Origin: QAMX01 sp964515055
GTDB taxonomy: Bacteria > Bacillota > Clostridia > Oscillospirales > QAMX01
Assembly: GCA_964515055.1 (NCBI GenBank)
Contig: CAZEUG010000001.1
Span: 62,001 to 126,000 of the forward strand
Reading direction: 5' to 3'
Length of the DNA stretch: 64,000 nucleotides
Each line of letters opens with the position of its first letter. Positions within the stretch are counted from its first letter, which is position 1. Below, piece after piece: positions 8,881-20,203 of the stretch. A model generated the notes under the pieces. The model did no database searches, had not been told where the DNA came from, and was given only the letters and a program-made list of their open reading frames with translations. Made by a program: the position numbers and the translations under genes.

Positions 8881-9801
8881 ATGTCCTTTTCCGGCAGTGC
8901 CAAAACGGAAGTCTGTAGAATTCCGGTGCAAAAGCCGTGCTGCGCCCTGGCGGAGCTGTATGGCATTCTGCTCTTTGCGAGTACCTTTTCGCCACAGGAA
9001 ATCCGAATCATCACCGGCAACGAAAAGCTGGCGCGCCGCATCGCTCAGCTCTGTGCCGCACAGCAACCGTCGATTGAGCTCCCGTTCGAAACGACAACGG
9101 TTTCCGGCGGACGGACGATTCTGACGCTTGCGGACTCGGAACGGATTGCACCGCTGCTCCACCTCTTTGGCTACGATGAAACCGGCTTCCTGACGCTGCA
9201 TTTTCACGGCTGGATGGTCGAGTCGGACTGCTGCCGTGCGGCGTTTTTGCGCGGTGCATTTCTGACGGGCGGCTATCTGGCCGAACCGGAAAAAATGTAC
9301 TACCTGGAGCTGTCCAGCCCGCACGCACTGATGATGCGGGAGCTGGGCATCCTGTTTGCGGATATGGAGCTGCACCTGAAAGCCGGACGCCGGAAGGACA
9401 ATGCACTCCTGTACTGCAAGGACAGCGAAACCATCGAAACGTATCTGACGGTGATTGGCGCCCACCGTTCCGTCATCAATTTTATGGAGACACGCGTGAT
9501 CAAGGATGTCCGAAACACCATCAATCGCCGTGTCAACTGCGAAGCATCCAATATCATCAAGGCGGCCGAAAACGGGACGAATCAACTGAAGCTCCTCCAA
9601 CGCATCGAGCAGGCCGGACAGACGGAGCAGCTCGACGATAAGCTGCGGGAGGCCATGCAGCTTCGAATGCAATACCCCGATGAAACGCTGGCCGAGCTGG
9701 CTGCCCGCGCCAATCCGCCCGTTTCGAAATCCGGCCTGAACCATCGTCTGAAAAAACTGATGGCCATAGCAGAGACCCTTCCGGAGGTTCCGGAAGCATA
9801 G
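8881..9801 (+). CDS. whiA: DNA-binding protein WhiA
   Basis: This 306-residue protein has the two-part WhiA layout: an N-terminal degenerate LAGLIDADG homing-endonuclease-like domain (FLRGAFLTGGYLAEPEK) and a C-terminal helix-turn-helix ending in SKSGLNHRLKKLM. WhiA is a conserved regulator of sporulation or cell division in Gram-positive bacteria. I start at the ATG at 8881, which follows an AAAGGAG site; the longer frame overlaps murB. It is probably cotranscribed with murB. Confidence 0.94.
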   Translation: MSFSGSAKTEVCRIPVQKPCCALAELYGILLFASTFSPQEIRIITGNEKLARRIAQLCAAQQPSIELPFETTTVSGGRTILTLADSERIAPLLHLFGYDETGFLTLHFHGWMVESDCCRAAFLRGAFLTGGYLAEPEKMYYLELSSPHALMMRELGILFADMELHLKAGRRKDNALLYCKDSETIETYLTVIGAHRSVINFMETRVIKDVRNTINRRVNCEASNIIKAAENGTNQLKLLQRIEQAGQTEQLDDKLREAMQLRMQYPDETLAELAARANPPVSKSGLNHRLKKLMAIAETLPEVPEA

Positions 9802-9820
9802 CGCGAAAGGGGATGCCTGA

Positions 9821-12800
9821 ATGACTGATTTTGTCCATTTGCACGTTCACACGGAATACAGTCTGCTGGACGGCGCCTGCCGCATCAGCCGGTTGATGGA
9901 TTATGTCAAATCCATCGGGCAGTCGGCCATTGCGATCACCGATCACGGCGCAATGTTCGGCGTGTACGATTTCTATCGCGCCGCAAAAGCTGCCGGTGTC
10001 AAACCGATCATCGGCTGCGAGGTGTATGTGGCACCGCGCAGTCGCTTTGACCGCCAGAGCGAGGATGCCCATGCATCCCACCTGGTGCTGCTCTGCGAAA
10101 CACGGGAAGGGTACCGGAATCTGTGCAGGCTGGTTAGTTGTGCCTATACAGAGGGCTTCTATAAGAAGCCGCGCATTGATCTGGAGCTGCTGGAACAGCA
10201 CGCCGAAGGCCTGATCGGCCTCTCCGCCTGCCTGGCCGGTGACGTGGCCAGACACCTGTCCGCCGAGGATTATGACGGCGCTCTGAGCTGCGCCAGGCGA
10301 TACGATCGGATTTTTGGCCACGGCAATTTCTTCCTGGAGCTGCAGGATCATCAGATTCCGGAGCAGAAGCTCGTCAATCGCGGCATCCGCAGACTGCATT
10401 CAGAAACCGGCATCCCGATGGTCATCACCAATGACGCGCATTACATTCGCAGGGAGGAAGCAGAGCTGCAGGACGTTCTGATGTGCATCCAGACCGGCAA
10501 AACCGTTGACACACCGGATCGCCTCCGCTTTTCCACACAGGAATTCTATATCAAATCGGCGGATGAACTCGGTGAGCTGTTCCCGGACGATGAGGCCGCC
10601 TTCGAAAATACGGTGAAAATCGCGGAAAGATGCCAATCCGACTTTTTTGATTTCACCGGGTATATCCTCCCGCAGTATCAGGCGGAAACCGGCGAGGACA
10701 GCAAGACCTACCTCCGCCGGAAAAGTGAAGAGGGTTTTTTACGCCGATACGGCGAAAACGCGCCGCAGGCCTATCGCGATCGTTTGAACTATGAGCTGGA
10801 TGTCATCATTCAGATGGGCTTCGCTGACTACTACCTGATCGTCTGGGATTACGTTCAGTATGCCAGAAGCCGTGAAATTCCGGTCGGCCCGGGACGCGGC
10901 TCCGGTGCAGGCAGTCTGGTGGCCTACTGCATGGGCATCACCAACATCTGCCCCATGAAATACGCGCTCTATTTCGAGCGCTTCCTGAATCCGGAACGCG
11001 TTTCCATGCCGGACTTTGATGTGGATTTCTGCCCGAAGCGCCGCGGCGAGGTCATTCAGTATATGTCGGAGCGCTATGGTGCTGAGCACGTGGCGCAAAT
11101 CGTGACGTTTGGCACCATGGCCGCACGGAGCGTCATCCGCGATGTCGGCCGCGCATTTGGCGTACCGCTGACACAGGTGGACGCATTGGCCAAGCTCGTA
11201 CCGAATGAGCTGCACATGACCATTGAAAAGGCACTGCAAAAATCCGCAGACCTGAAAGCGCAGTATGAGCAGGACGAAACGACACACCGCCTGATCGATA
11301 CGGCCATGTGGCTCGAGGGAATGCCGAAAAATACGTCGACCCACGCGGCGGGCGTTGTGCTGACGCCAAAGGCCACCAGTGAATATGTGCCGCTGGCGGT
11401 CAATGAAAATGTCGTCGTGACACAGTTCCCTATGACGTCCATCGGCGACCTGGGACTGGTCAAAATGGACTTTCTCGGCCTGCGCAATCTGACCATCATT
11501 GCCGACGCGGAACGCATGATCCGCGAAACGCAGCCGGATTTCCGGATTGAACAGATTCCGGACGATGACCCCCAGACGTTCCAGATGCTGGCAGAGGGGA
11601 AAACGTGCGGCGTGTTTCAGCTCGAATCGGCGGGCATGACCTCCGTAGCCGTCGGTATGCAGGCACAGTCGATTGAAGAAATCTGCGCCGTGATCGCGCT
11701 GTATCGTCCGGGCCCCATGGAGTCGATTCCCAGGTTCATCGATGGCAAGAAGCACCCGGAGCGCGTCTCCTACGCCCACCCGATGCTGAAGGATATTCTG
11801 GACGTCACCTACGGCTGTCCGCTCTATCAGGAGCAGGTGATGATGATATTCCGCAAGCTGGCCGGCTACTCCATGGGTCGCGCCGATATTGTGCGCCGCG
11901 CCATCAGCAAGAAAAAGACGGAAGCCCTGCGACAGGAGCGCGAGAATTTTCTCTACGGCAATGAAAAAGAGGGCATTCCGGGCTGCATCGCCAACGGCGT
12001 CGATGAAAAAACGGCCACGGAGATTTTTGAGGCCGTGCTCGACTTCGGCGGCTATGCCTTCAATAAAGCGCACTCCGCGGCCTATGCCATGGTGTCCTAT
12101 CAGACGGCGTACCTGAAATGCCGCTACCCGCAGGAATACATGGGCGCGCTGCTGTCCAGCGTGCTGGGCAACCCGGCCAAGGTGGCAGAATACATCGGCG
12201 AATGCAAAACCATGGGCATTGCCATTCTGCCGCCGGACGTCAACCGCTCGGAAATGCATTTTGCAGTTGACGGCAAGGATATCCGCTTCGGAATGTGCGC
12301 GATCAAAAACGTCAGCGAAAAGCTGATCGCCGATCTCGTGGGCGAACGCCGGGAAAACGGCCCGTTCATGGGCTTTGCTGATTTCTGCAGCCGAATGTCC
12401 TGCCATGAACTGAACAGTAAAACCGTGGAATGGCTGATCAAGGCCGGGGCGTGCGACTGTTTTGGCCTGAACCGGATGCAGATGCTCAACGCGTATGACA
12501 ACCTGATTGCATCGGCCATTCTGGAGCGAAAAAGCAAGATCGAGGGGCAGCTGTCCCTGTTCGGAGAAGAAGAGGATCAGAGCATCAACGAACCGGTCAT
12601 TCCGGACATGAAGGATTTCACCCGCCGGGAGCGGTTTGCCATGGAAAAGGAAGCCATGGGGATTTATCTCTCCGGCCATCCGGCAGATGAATATCAGGCA
12701 TCCTTCCGTCAGGCGGGCTGCATTGCCATCCGTGAGCTGCTCGGCGATGAAGAGGAACGCGAGGAACCGGACGATTCAGAGTCCACGCTGCTGTCCGGCA

Positions 12801-13384
12801 ACACGGAATATGACAACCGCGAGGTGACCATTGGCGGCGTCGTGACGGCGCTGAAGCAGAAGGTCACAAAGAGCGGGCAAACCATGGCGTTTGCAACGGT
12901 CGAAGACCTGACCGGCGCGATGGAAATTCTCGTCTTTCCGAAGATTCTGACGGAATACGGTCTGTTCCTGAAACAGGAGAACGCCGTTATTCTGCGCGGA
13001 AGGGTCAGCCTGCGGGAAAATGAGGAGCCGAAGCTGATCTGCGAACGCATCCGGCTGGCGACGAGCAACGGACAGGAAACACCTGCGCCGCCCATGATGG
13101 AACCGCGGGAACCGTTGCCGACAGCCGGGGAACCGCAGGAGCCGCGCCTGCAGTTTGCACCGGAGCAGAAGCTCTACCTCCGTGTCTATAACGAGGAACA
13201 GCGCTTCTTTGAACGGCTGAAGGGGCTGTTCACCATGTTCCCCGGAACGCGACAGGCCATCCTCTACTATCCGGTGTCGCAGCGCCGCCTGGCAACGGAT
13301 GCATCCCTGCGCGTGAGCGATGATATGCGCCTGTATCGGGAGCTGTACCGCCTGCTGGGCGAGGAAAACGTCAAGCTGAAGTAA
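9821..13384 (+). CDS. dnaE: DNA polymerase III subunit alpha DnaE
   Basis: This 1187-residue replicative polymerase subunit has an N-terminal PHP domain (FVHLHVHTEYSLLDGACRI), the polymerase core with the metal-binding aspartates in MPDFDVDFCPKRRGEVI, GPGRGSGAGSLVAY, FQLESAGM and the FNKAHSAAYA motif, then a helix-hairpin-helix region and an OB-fold (GGVVTALKQKVTKSGQTMAF). It is the usual DnaE1 length. No proofreading exonuclease insert is present, which separates it from PolC. It lies 20 bp after whiA and just upstream of dnaB, so two replisome genes are neighbours. Confidence 0.96.
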   Translation: MTDFVHLHVHTEYSLLDGACRISRLMDYVKSIGQSAIAITDHGAMFGVYDFYRAAKAAGVKPIIGCEVYVAPRSRFDRQSEDAHASHLVLLCETREGYRNLCRLVSCAYTEGFYKKPRIDLELLEQHAEGLIGLSACLAGDVARHLSAEDYDGALSCARRYDRIFGHGNFFLELQDHQIPEQKLVNRGIRRLHSETGIPMVITNDAHYIRREEAELQDVLMCIQTGKTVDTPDRLRFSTQEFYIKSADELGELFPDDEAAFENTVKIAERCQSDFFDFTGYILPQYQAETGEDSKTYLRRKSEEGFLRRYGENAPQAYRDRLNYELDVIIQMGFADYYLIVWDYVQYARSREIPVGPGRGSGAGSLVAYCMGITNICPMKYALYFERFLNPERVSMPDFDVDFCPKRRGEVIQYMSERYGAEHVAQIVTFGTMAARSVIRDVGRAFGVPLTQVDALAKLVPNELHMTIEKALQKSADLKAQYEQDETTHRLIDTAMWLEGMPKNTSTHAAGVVLTPKATSEYVPLAVNENVVVTQFPMTSIGDLGLVKMDFLGLRNLTIIADAERMIRETQPDFRIEQIPDDDPQTFQMLAEGKTCGVFQLESAGMTSVAVGMQAQSIEEICAVIALYRPGPMESIPRFIDGKKHPERVSYAHPMLKDILDVTYGCPLYQEQVMMIFRKLAGYSMGRADIVRRAISKKKTEALRQERENFLYGNEKEGIPGCIANGVDEKTATEIFEAVLDFGGYAFNKAHSAAYAMVSYQTAYLKCRYPQEYMGALLSSVLGNPAKVAEYIGECKTMGIAILPPDVNRSEMHFAVDGKDIRFGMCAIKNVSEKLIADLVGERRENGPFMGFADFCSRMSCHELNSKTVEWLIKAGACDCFGLNRMQMLNAYDNLIASAILERKSKIEGQLSLFGEEEDQSINEPVIPDMKDFTRRERFAMEKEAMGIYLSGHPADEYQASFRQAGCIAIRELLGDEEEREEPDDSESTLLSGNTEYDNREVTIGGVVTALKQKVTKSGQTMAFATVEDLTGAMEILVFPKILTEYGLFLKQENAVILRGRVSLRENEEPKLICERIRLATSNGQETPAPPMMEPREPLPTAGEPQEPRLQFAPEQKLYLRVYNEEQRFFERLKGLFTMFPGTRQAILYYPVSQRRLATDASLRVSDDMRLYRELYRLLGEENVKLK

Positions 13385-13424
13385 CGGACACAGGAAAAAG
13401 ACACAGATTTTGTGAAAAACAGGA

Positions 13425-13453
13425 TTGAAATTTGCACGCAAATTCGGTATAAT
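13425..13453 (+). promoter_or_regulatory. Sigma-A type promoter of dnaB
   Basis: TTGAAA at 13425-13430 and TATAAT at 13448-13453 have a 17-bp spacer, about 60 bp before the dnaB start. This begins a new transcription unit running through the pseudouridine synthase gene. Confidence 0.85.
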
Positions 13454-13512
13454 AGATAAAATCAATCGATGTGTTGAACCGGGAACCACCGGACAGGAAA
13501 GGAGGCTGCATC

Positions 13513-14838
13513 ATGGAAGAGCTCGTTCTGCGACGTCAGCCATACAGTGCAGAAGCAGAACAGGCCGTGCTGGGCAGTCTGCTGATTGATCCGGCATGCA
13601 TTGCCGAGGCGATTGAAATTGTCGCAGCAGATGATTTCTATCTGCCGGAAAATAAGAAAATTTTTGAAACCATCACATCCATGTACACGCTGGGTCAGAA
13701 AATGGACCCGGTTATTCTGCTGGATGAACTGAAAAACCGCGAGATCTACGATGAAGCCGGCGGCCGAGCCTACCTCTATAAGCTGATTGAGATTACGCCG
13801 ACCGCCGCCAACGTGAAGGCCTATGCCCAGATTGTCCGCGCCAAGGCGAAGCTGCGCAAGCTGGCCAAAATCACCGGGGAGACGAATGAGCGGGCGCTGT
13901 CGGAGGCCGGTGAGGTCAACGAACTGATCGAAACGCTGGAGCAGCAGCTCTTTGAAATGCGCGGCGAAAAGCAGGGGCAGGGTCTGGTTCACATCCGCGC
14001 CGCCATCATGGATTCGATTGAAATCCTCAACGAACTCTCCAAGCACAAGGGTACCATGCCGGGCATTCCGACCGGCTTTTCCGATCTGGACTACTACATC
14101 ACCGGCCTGAACCAGTCAGACCTGATTCTGCTGGCCGCCCGCCCCGGTATCGGCAAAACCTCCGTTGCATTGAATATCGCCCGGAATGCATCGAAATCCG
14201 GAAAAAATGTCGCGGTCTTCAACCTGGAAATGAGCCGAACGCAGCTGGTACAGAGAATGCTGTCCAGCGAAGGCATGATCGACCTGAAAAAAATCAAGAC
14301 GGCGGATTTGACCGATGACGAATGGGACCGTCTGGCCAGCGCCTCCAAGGAGCTGTCGGCTGCACCGATCTATATCGACGATACCGCCAACATCACAGTC
14401 GCGGAAATCAAAGCGCGCTGCCGCCGCCTGCCCAATCTGGGTCTGGTGATTATCGACTATCTCCAGCTGATCAGCGGCACCCGCAAGGACGGCAACCGCG
14501 TTCTGGAGGTTTCGGAAATCTCACGCGCCCTGAAAATTATGGCGAAGGAACTGAATATTCCAGTGCTTTGCCTGTCCCAGCTCTCCCGCGCATCCGATCA
14601 GCGCAAGGAGCGGCCGCGCCTGTCCGATCTGCGCGACTCCGGTGCCATTGAGCAAGACGCCGATATTGTTCTGTTTTTGTATAAGGATGAGGATTATAAC
14701 CCGGATACCGCGGATAAAAACGTCTGCGAATGTATCATTGCGAAAAACAGAAACGGCCAGACCAATACCGTGAAATTCCGTTGGCTGGGTCAGTTCACCC
14801 GATTCGTCACACAGGACAATCACCATGCAGAAGCCTGA
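13513..14838 (+). CDS. dnaB: Replicative DNA helicase DnaB
   Basis: This 441-residue hexameric helicase unwinds the fork ahead of the polymerase. It has the N-terminal DnaB domain starting at PYSAEAEQAVLGSLL, then a RecA-like ATPase with the Walker A motif ARPGIGKTS near residue 210, a Walker B region LGLVIIDYLQLI, and the family motif LSQLSRASDQRKERP. The ATG at 13513 follows AAAGGAGG at 13498-13505. Its end overlaps the tilS start by 14 bp, indicating translational coupling. Confidence 0.96.
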   Translation: MEELVLRRQPYSAEAEQAVLGSLLIDPACIAEAIEIVAADDFYLPENKKIFETITSMYTLGQKMDPVILLDELKNREIYDEAGGRAYLYKLIEITPTAANVKAYAQIVRAKAKLRKLAKITGETNERALSEAGEVNELIETLEQQLFEMRGEKQGQGLVHIRAAIMDSIEILNELSKHKGTMPGIPTGFSDLDYYITGLNQSDLILLAARPGIGKTSVALNIARNASKSGKNVAVFNLEMSRTQLVQRMLSSEGMIDLKKIKTADLTDDEWDRLASASKELSAAPIYIDDTANITVAEIKARCRRLPNLGLVIIDYLQLISGTRKDGNRVLEVSEISRALKIMAKELNIPVLCLSQLSRASDQRKERPRLSDLRDSGAIEQDADIVLFLYKDEDYNPDTADKNVCECIIAKNRNGQTNTVKFRWLGQFTRFVTQDNHHAEA

Positions 14839-16210
14839 TTGCCTGCACCCGTATGAGCAGAGGGTGCTGCGCTGGCTGCGCGAGAACCGCGTTTCACTGT
14901 CCGGCTGCCGGGTTCTGGCGGCTCTGTCCGGCGGCGCGGATTCGGTCGCAATGACCCTTCTGCTGCAAAACCTGGCCGGGCAGAACGGCTTTACGCTCTG
15001 CGCGGCACACGTCAATCATCAGATTCGCGGCGAGGAGGCCGAGCGGGACGCCACGTTCTGCCGCGCCTTCTGCGAAGCGCGTGGGATTCCGTTTCGCCTA
15101 CTGGTCGGTGATGCCCGACAGGTGGCAGCCAACCGCAGACAGGGGCTGGAGGAGGCCGCCAGGACGATGCGCTATGAGCTGCTGCAAAGTGCAGCCAATG
15201 CGTTGCAGGCCGACTGGATTGCAACGGCGCATACGGCGGATGATCAGCTGGAAACCGTTTTGCTCAACCTGATGCGCGGCAGTGCGGCGCGGGGGCTGAG
15301 CGGGATTCCACCGGTCAACGGTCGGATTCTTCGCCCGATTCTTCCACTGGAACGCGCTGATACCGAAACGATTGTCCGACTGGCCGGAACCGGCTATGTG
15401 ACCGATTCGACAAATGAGTCCGATGCGTATGCCCGAAACCGCCTGCGCAATCAGGTGATCCCCGTTCTGCGCAGCCTGAACGGAAACGTGGCAAACCTTG
15501 CACTGGAAAACGGCATCATCCTGCGCGAAGAGGATCAGTACCTTGCCGAACTGGCGGCGGATGCACTTTCCTCCGTTCGCAACGGTGAACGGCTGTCTGT
15601 CTCCGCCGTTCAGACGCTGCCGGAAGCGATGCGCAGCCGCGTGGTGCGCCTCTGGGGCGGGGAATCCGGCATCCGGCTGGATCGCCGGAAAACCGCCGCC
15701 ATCCTGGCACTCCTCACATCGCGGTGCCCTTCATCGTTCTGTGAACTCTCCGATGGGAAAATCTGCCGCCGGATTTATGGGGAATTGGCCATCGAAACGG
15801 TGTCCGAACCGCCCGCAGACTTCTTCGTCCCCCTGCCGCTTGGAAAAACGGAACCGGTCGGCCGAAAATATACCGCTGAAGGCCGTTTTCTGGCGGGTTC
15901 ACTCGTAAAAACACAGCAAGTTTATAAACTATTCAACCACTGCTATCTCAACTGTGATACAATAAAAGGAATGGTTTGCATCCGAAATCGCCGTCCGGGA
16001 GATCGTTTCGCAAGGAATGCGTCCTCCGGCTCCAAATCGCTGAAGCAGGTCTTCACCGACCTGAAAATCCCCGCCGACACCCGAAGGGAGTTGCCGGTCG
16101 TTGCGGATGAAGCAGGTGTTTTGTGGGTCTACGGCATCGGCCCCAACCATCTGCGCCCTCTTTACCGCCCGGAAACGGACGGATACGAAATCTGTTTTCG
16201 GGAAATCTAA
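14825..16210 (+). CDS. tilS: tRNA(Ile)-lysidine synthetase TilS
   Basis: This 461-residue enzyme attaches lysine to C34 of the CAU-anticodon isoleucine tRNA, changing both codon and amino-acid identity. The PP-loop ATP motif LSGGADSVAM lies near residue 36, and HVNHQIRGEEAERD and TAHTADDQLETVLLNLMRG are typical TilS motifs. The C-terminal domain includes the RPGDRF element. The gene overlaps dnaB by 14 bp and is followed by hpt and ftsH, the order tilS-hpt-ftsH that is widely conserved in Firmicutes. Confidence 0.95.
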   Translation: MQKPDCLHPYEQRVLRWLRENRVSLSGCRVLAALSGGADSVAMTLLLQNLAGQNGFTLCAAHVNHQIRGEEAERDATFCRAFCEARGIPFRLLVGDARQVAANRRQGLEEAARTMRYELLQSAANALQADWIATAHTADDQLETVLLNLMRGSAARGLSGIPPVNGRILRPILPLERADTETIVRLAGTGYVTDSTNESDAYARNRLRNQVIPVLRSLNGNVANLALENGIILREEDQYLAELAADALSSVRNGERLSVSAVQTLPEAMRSRVVRLWGGESGIRLDRRKTAAILALLTSRCPSSFCELSDGKICRRIYGELAIETVSEPPADFFVPLPLGKTEPVGRKYTAEGRFLAGSLVKTQQVYKLFNHCYLNCDTIKGMVCIRNRRPGDRFARNASSGSKSLKQVFTDLKIPADTRRELPVVADEAGVLWVYGIGPNHLRPLYRPETDGYEICFREI

Positions 16211-16270
16211 CTACCATACCGACTGTTCCGGTAGGCCAACAAACGAACTTGGGAAGGAAGCGTCAGGCAT

Positions 16271-16834
16271 ATGACAAACAAACTGAATCAAATGGAAGAC
16301 AAAATTGAACACGTTCTGATTTCTGAAGAGGATCTGGCTGCAAAGGTGCAGGAAATCGGTGCAAAAATCAGCGCGGACTACGCGGGCAAGCGCCCACTGC
16401 TGGTGAGCGTGCTGAAGGGCTCCATCGTTTTCATGGCCGACCTCATGCGCGCCATTACGATCGAATGCGATATCGACTTTATGAGCTGCTCCTCCTATGG
16501 AAAAGGGAAGACGAGCAACGGCGTTGTCCGGATTCTGAAGGATTTGGACAGTGATATCACCAACCGCCACATCATCGTCGTCGAGGACATCCTGGACAGC
16601 GGACTGACGCTTTCCTATATTCTGGAGCTGCTCCGCACCCGCGGCGCGGCCTCCATTGCACTTTGTACGCTGCTGGATAAGCCGGAACGCCGCAAGGTCG
16701 AGGTCAAGGTGGATTATTCCGGCTTCACCATCCCGGACGAATTCGTCGTCGGATTCGGTCTGGACTATGCGGATTTGTACCGTAATCTCCCGTATATCGG
16801 TGTCCTGAAACCTGAAGTCTATACACAGGCATAA
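16271..16834 (+). CDS. hpt: Hypoxanthine phosphoribosyltransferase
   Basis: This 187-residue purine-salvage enzyme converts hypoxanthine or guanine plus PRPP to IMP or GMP. The PRPP-binding motif is IIVVEDILDSGLTL, and the family segments LVSVLKGSIVFMADL and FVVGFGLDYADLYRNLPYIG are present. It occupies the usual place between tilS and ftsH. The 60-bp gap before it holds no clear signal besides a GGAAGG ribosome site. Confidence 0.95.
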   Translation: MTNKLNQMEDKIEHVLISEEDLAAKVQEIGAKISADYAGKRPLLVSVLKGSIVFMADLMRAITIECDIDFMSCSSYGKGKTSNGVVRILKDLDSDITNRHIIVVEDILDSGLTLSYILELLRTRGAASIALCTLLDKPERRKVEVKVDYSGFTIPDEFVVGFGLDYADLYRNLPYIGVLKPEVYTQA

Positions 16835-16882
16835 TCATTTCCCGCATTTGCAGCCTTGCGAATGCAGAAAGGCGTGAATCCC

Positions 16883-18786
<1,904 letters not shown>

Positions 18787-18787
<1 letters not shown>

Positions 18788-19674
18788 TGGCGCGCACAGT
18801 CCGGTTGACGGTGCCGGAAGCATACCATGGATGCAGACTCAGCACGTTCCTGCGCCGAACACTCGGCGCAGGAACGGCACTGTGCCAGACTCTGAAAAAG
18901 GACGAAAATGCCGTGCTGCGCAACGGCATTCCGTCCTTTTTGACTGTATTTGTCCAGAAGGATGATGTTATCCAGCTTCAACTGCCGGAAACCTTCGAAG
19001 AATGCGGCAGGGAACCGACGGTTGCGCCGGTCGACCTCGGTATCGGCATGGCCTATGAGGACGCGGACTATGCCGTGCTGATCAAACCGGCCGGTATGCC
19101 GGTTCACCCGTCCCGCGCCCATGTCTATGACACCCTGGCCAATGATTTTCTGTTTCACCATCCATCCGTCGTCTTTCGCCCACTGACCCGGCTCGATTAT
19201 GATACCTCCGGCCTCGTCCTGGTTGCTAAAAATCAATTGGCGGCAGAGGTTGACCGCAGCCGCCTGACGCGGATTTACTATGGCATCACGGACCGCCACG
19301 TCGCATCCGCAGGCGGCATCTGTGACCTGCCGATCGAACGCGAGACGGAGGGCAGCTGCCGACGTGCCGTTCGCCTGGACGGCAAACCTGCCGTCACACA
19401 CTGGCGCACCGTGGGACGGCTGCATGGGCTGACCGTCCTGCGGTTTCGACTGGAAACGGGTCGAACGCATCAGATCCGCGTCCATTGTGCCGCGATGGGC
19501 TTCCCGCTCTGTGGCGATGCGCTGTATGGCGGCTCTATGGAGCAGATCGGGCGACAGGCACTCCATGCGGCCTACCTGACCTTCGAAAATATCATCACCG
19601 GCAAAAAGACGACGGTGAAGGCGCCGCTGCCGGACGATATGCAGGCGCTGCTACGCGAAAAAAATGACACCTGA
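18787..19674 (+). CDS. RluA family pseudouridine synthase
   Basis: This 295-residue enzyme isomerises uridine to pseudouridine in rRNA or tRNA. The catalytic aspartate sits in the signature RPLTRLDYDTSGLVLVAKN, and later family motifs are RTHQIRVHCAAMGFPLCGDALYG. The N-terminal 70 residues resemble a diverged S4-like RNA-binding region. The gene overlaps the ftsH stop by one base (TGATG). Which of RluC, RluD or another specificity applies cannot be decided. Its stop codon lies inside a long inverted repeat. Confidence 0.9.
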
Positions 19675-19711
19675 ACCGTTTTATGTGCAACAAAATCAAC
19701 GGTTCAGGTGT
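19667..19711. other. 14-bp perfect inverted repeat overlapping the pseudouridine synthase stop
   Basis: Bases 19667-19680 pair perfectly with 19698-19711 across a 17-base loop. A run of seven A at 19658-19664 means that on the minus strand the hairpin is followed by a T run, like an intrinsic terminator facing away from any minus-strand gene I can see. On the plus strand the following bases are only weakly T-rich. It may end the dnaB-ftsH transcript or be a relic. Confidence 0.6.
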
Positions 19712-19752
19712 ATATTCTATGAGCCAAAACAAACGGAGAGGAGGTGCCGGAC

Positions 19753-20190
19753 ATGGCAGAACAGACCGGATTGGAAGCGCTGTATGCGCGCCGGTTCGAC
19801 CTCGTTGATCGGATTTGTTTTCTGTTTCTCAAAAATCCGAGCGATGCGGAGGACGCGACATCCGTCGTATTTCTGCGCGTTCTGGAATCGGCGGTGCAGT
19901 TTGCATCGGAGGAACATGAAAAAGCATGGCTGATTCGAACCACGCGGAATGTCTGCAAAAATGAACAGCGCCGCAAAGCGCGCCAGCACCTTTCGCTGGA
20001 CGATGACCCTGCAAACCGCGACCGGAAGACTGAACCTCATTTTCTACCCCAAGATTTCGTATGTCTGGGGCGGATACCGCGTGCAGCCGGATACCTGGGA
20101 ACACCTGCAAACCATCCTCGCGGAGTAGCCGCCCCCCTGAAAACAATCGACACCGCCCGATTTGACCAATCGAGCGGTGTCGTTTTTTGA
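19753..20190 (+). pseudogene. Broken sigma-70 family (ECF-like) sigma factor
   Basis: The first 80 or so residues are a good sigma region 2: YARRFDLVDRICFLFL, then DAEDATSVVFLRVLE and AWLIRTTRNVCKNEQRRKAR, followed by a linker LSLDDDP. No region 4 follows. After about base 20010 the plausible coding continues in a different frame as LNLIFYPKISYVWGGYRV and ends at a TAG at 20126-20128, while the sigma frame reads on through a terminator to 20190. The simplest reading is a deletion that removed sigma region 4 and joined the stump to the tail of a neighbouring gene. The ATG at 19753 follows AGAGGAGG. Probably nonfunctional as a sigma factor. Confidence 0.7.
20148..20188. terminator. Strong hairpin terminator, possibly bidirectional
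   Basis: A 15-bp stem with one mismatch (20148-20162 with 20168-20182) is followed on the plus strand by six T. It ends the sigma remnant transcript. The minus-strand side is moderately T-rich, so it may also stop the divIVA transcript arriving from the right. Confidence 0.85.
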
Positions 20191-20203
20191 TGTATGAAAC
20201 GTG

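Noticed and set aside
10739..12679. Open frame of 646 codons on the minus strand inside dnaE
   Set aside because: It is the antisense shadow of a well-supported GC-rich gene, with low-complexity His/Arg-rich composition and no family motif.
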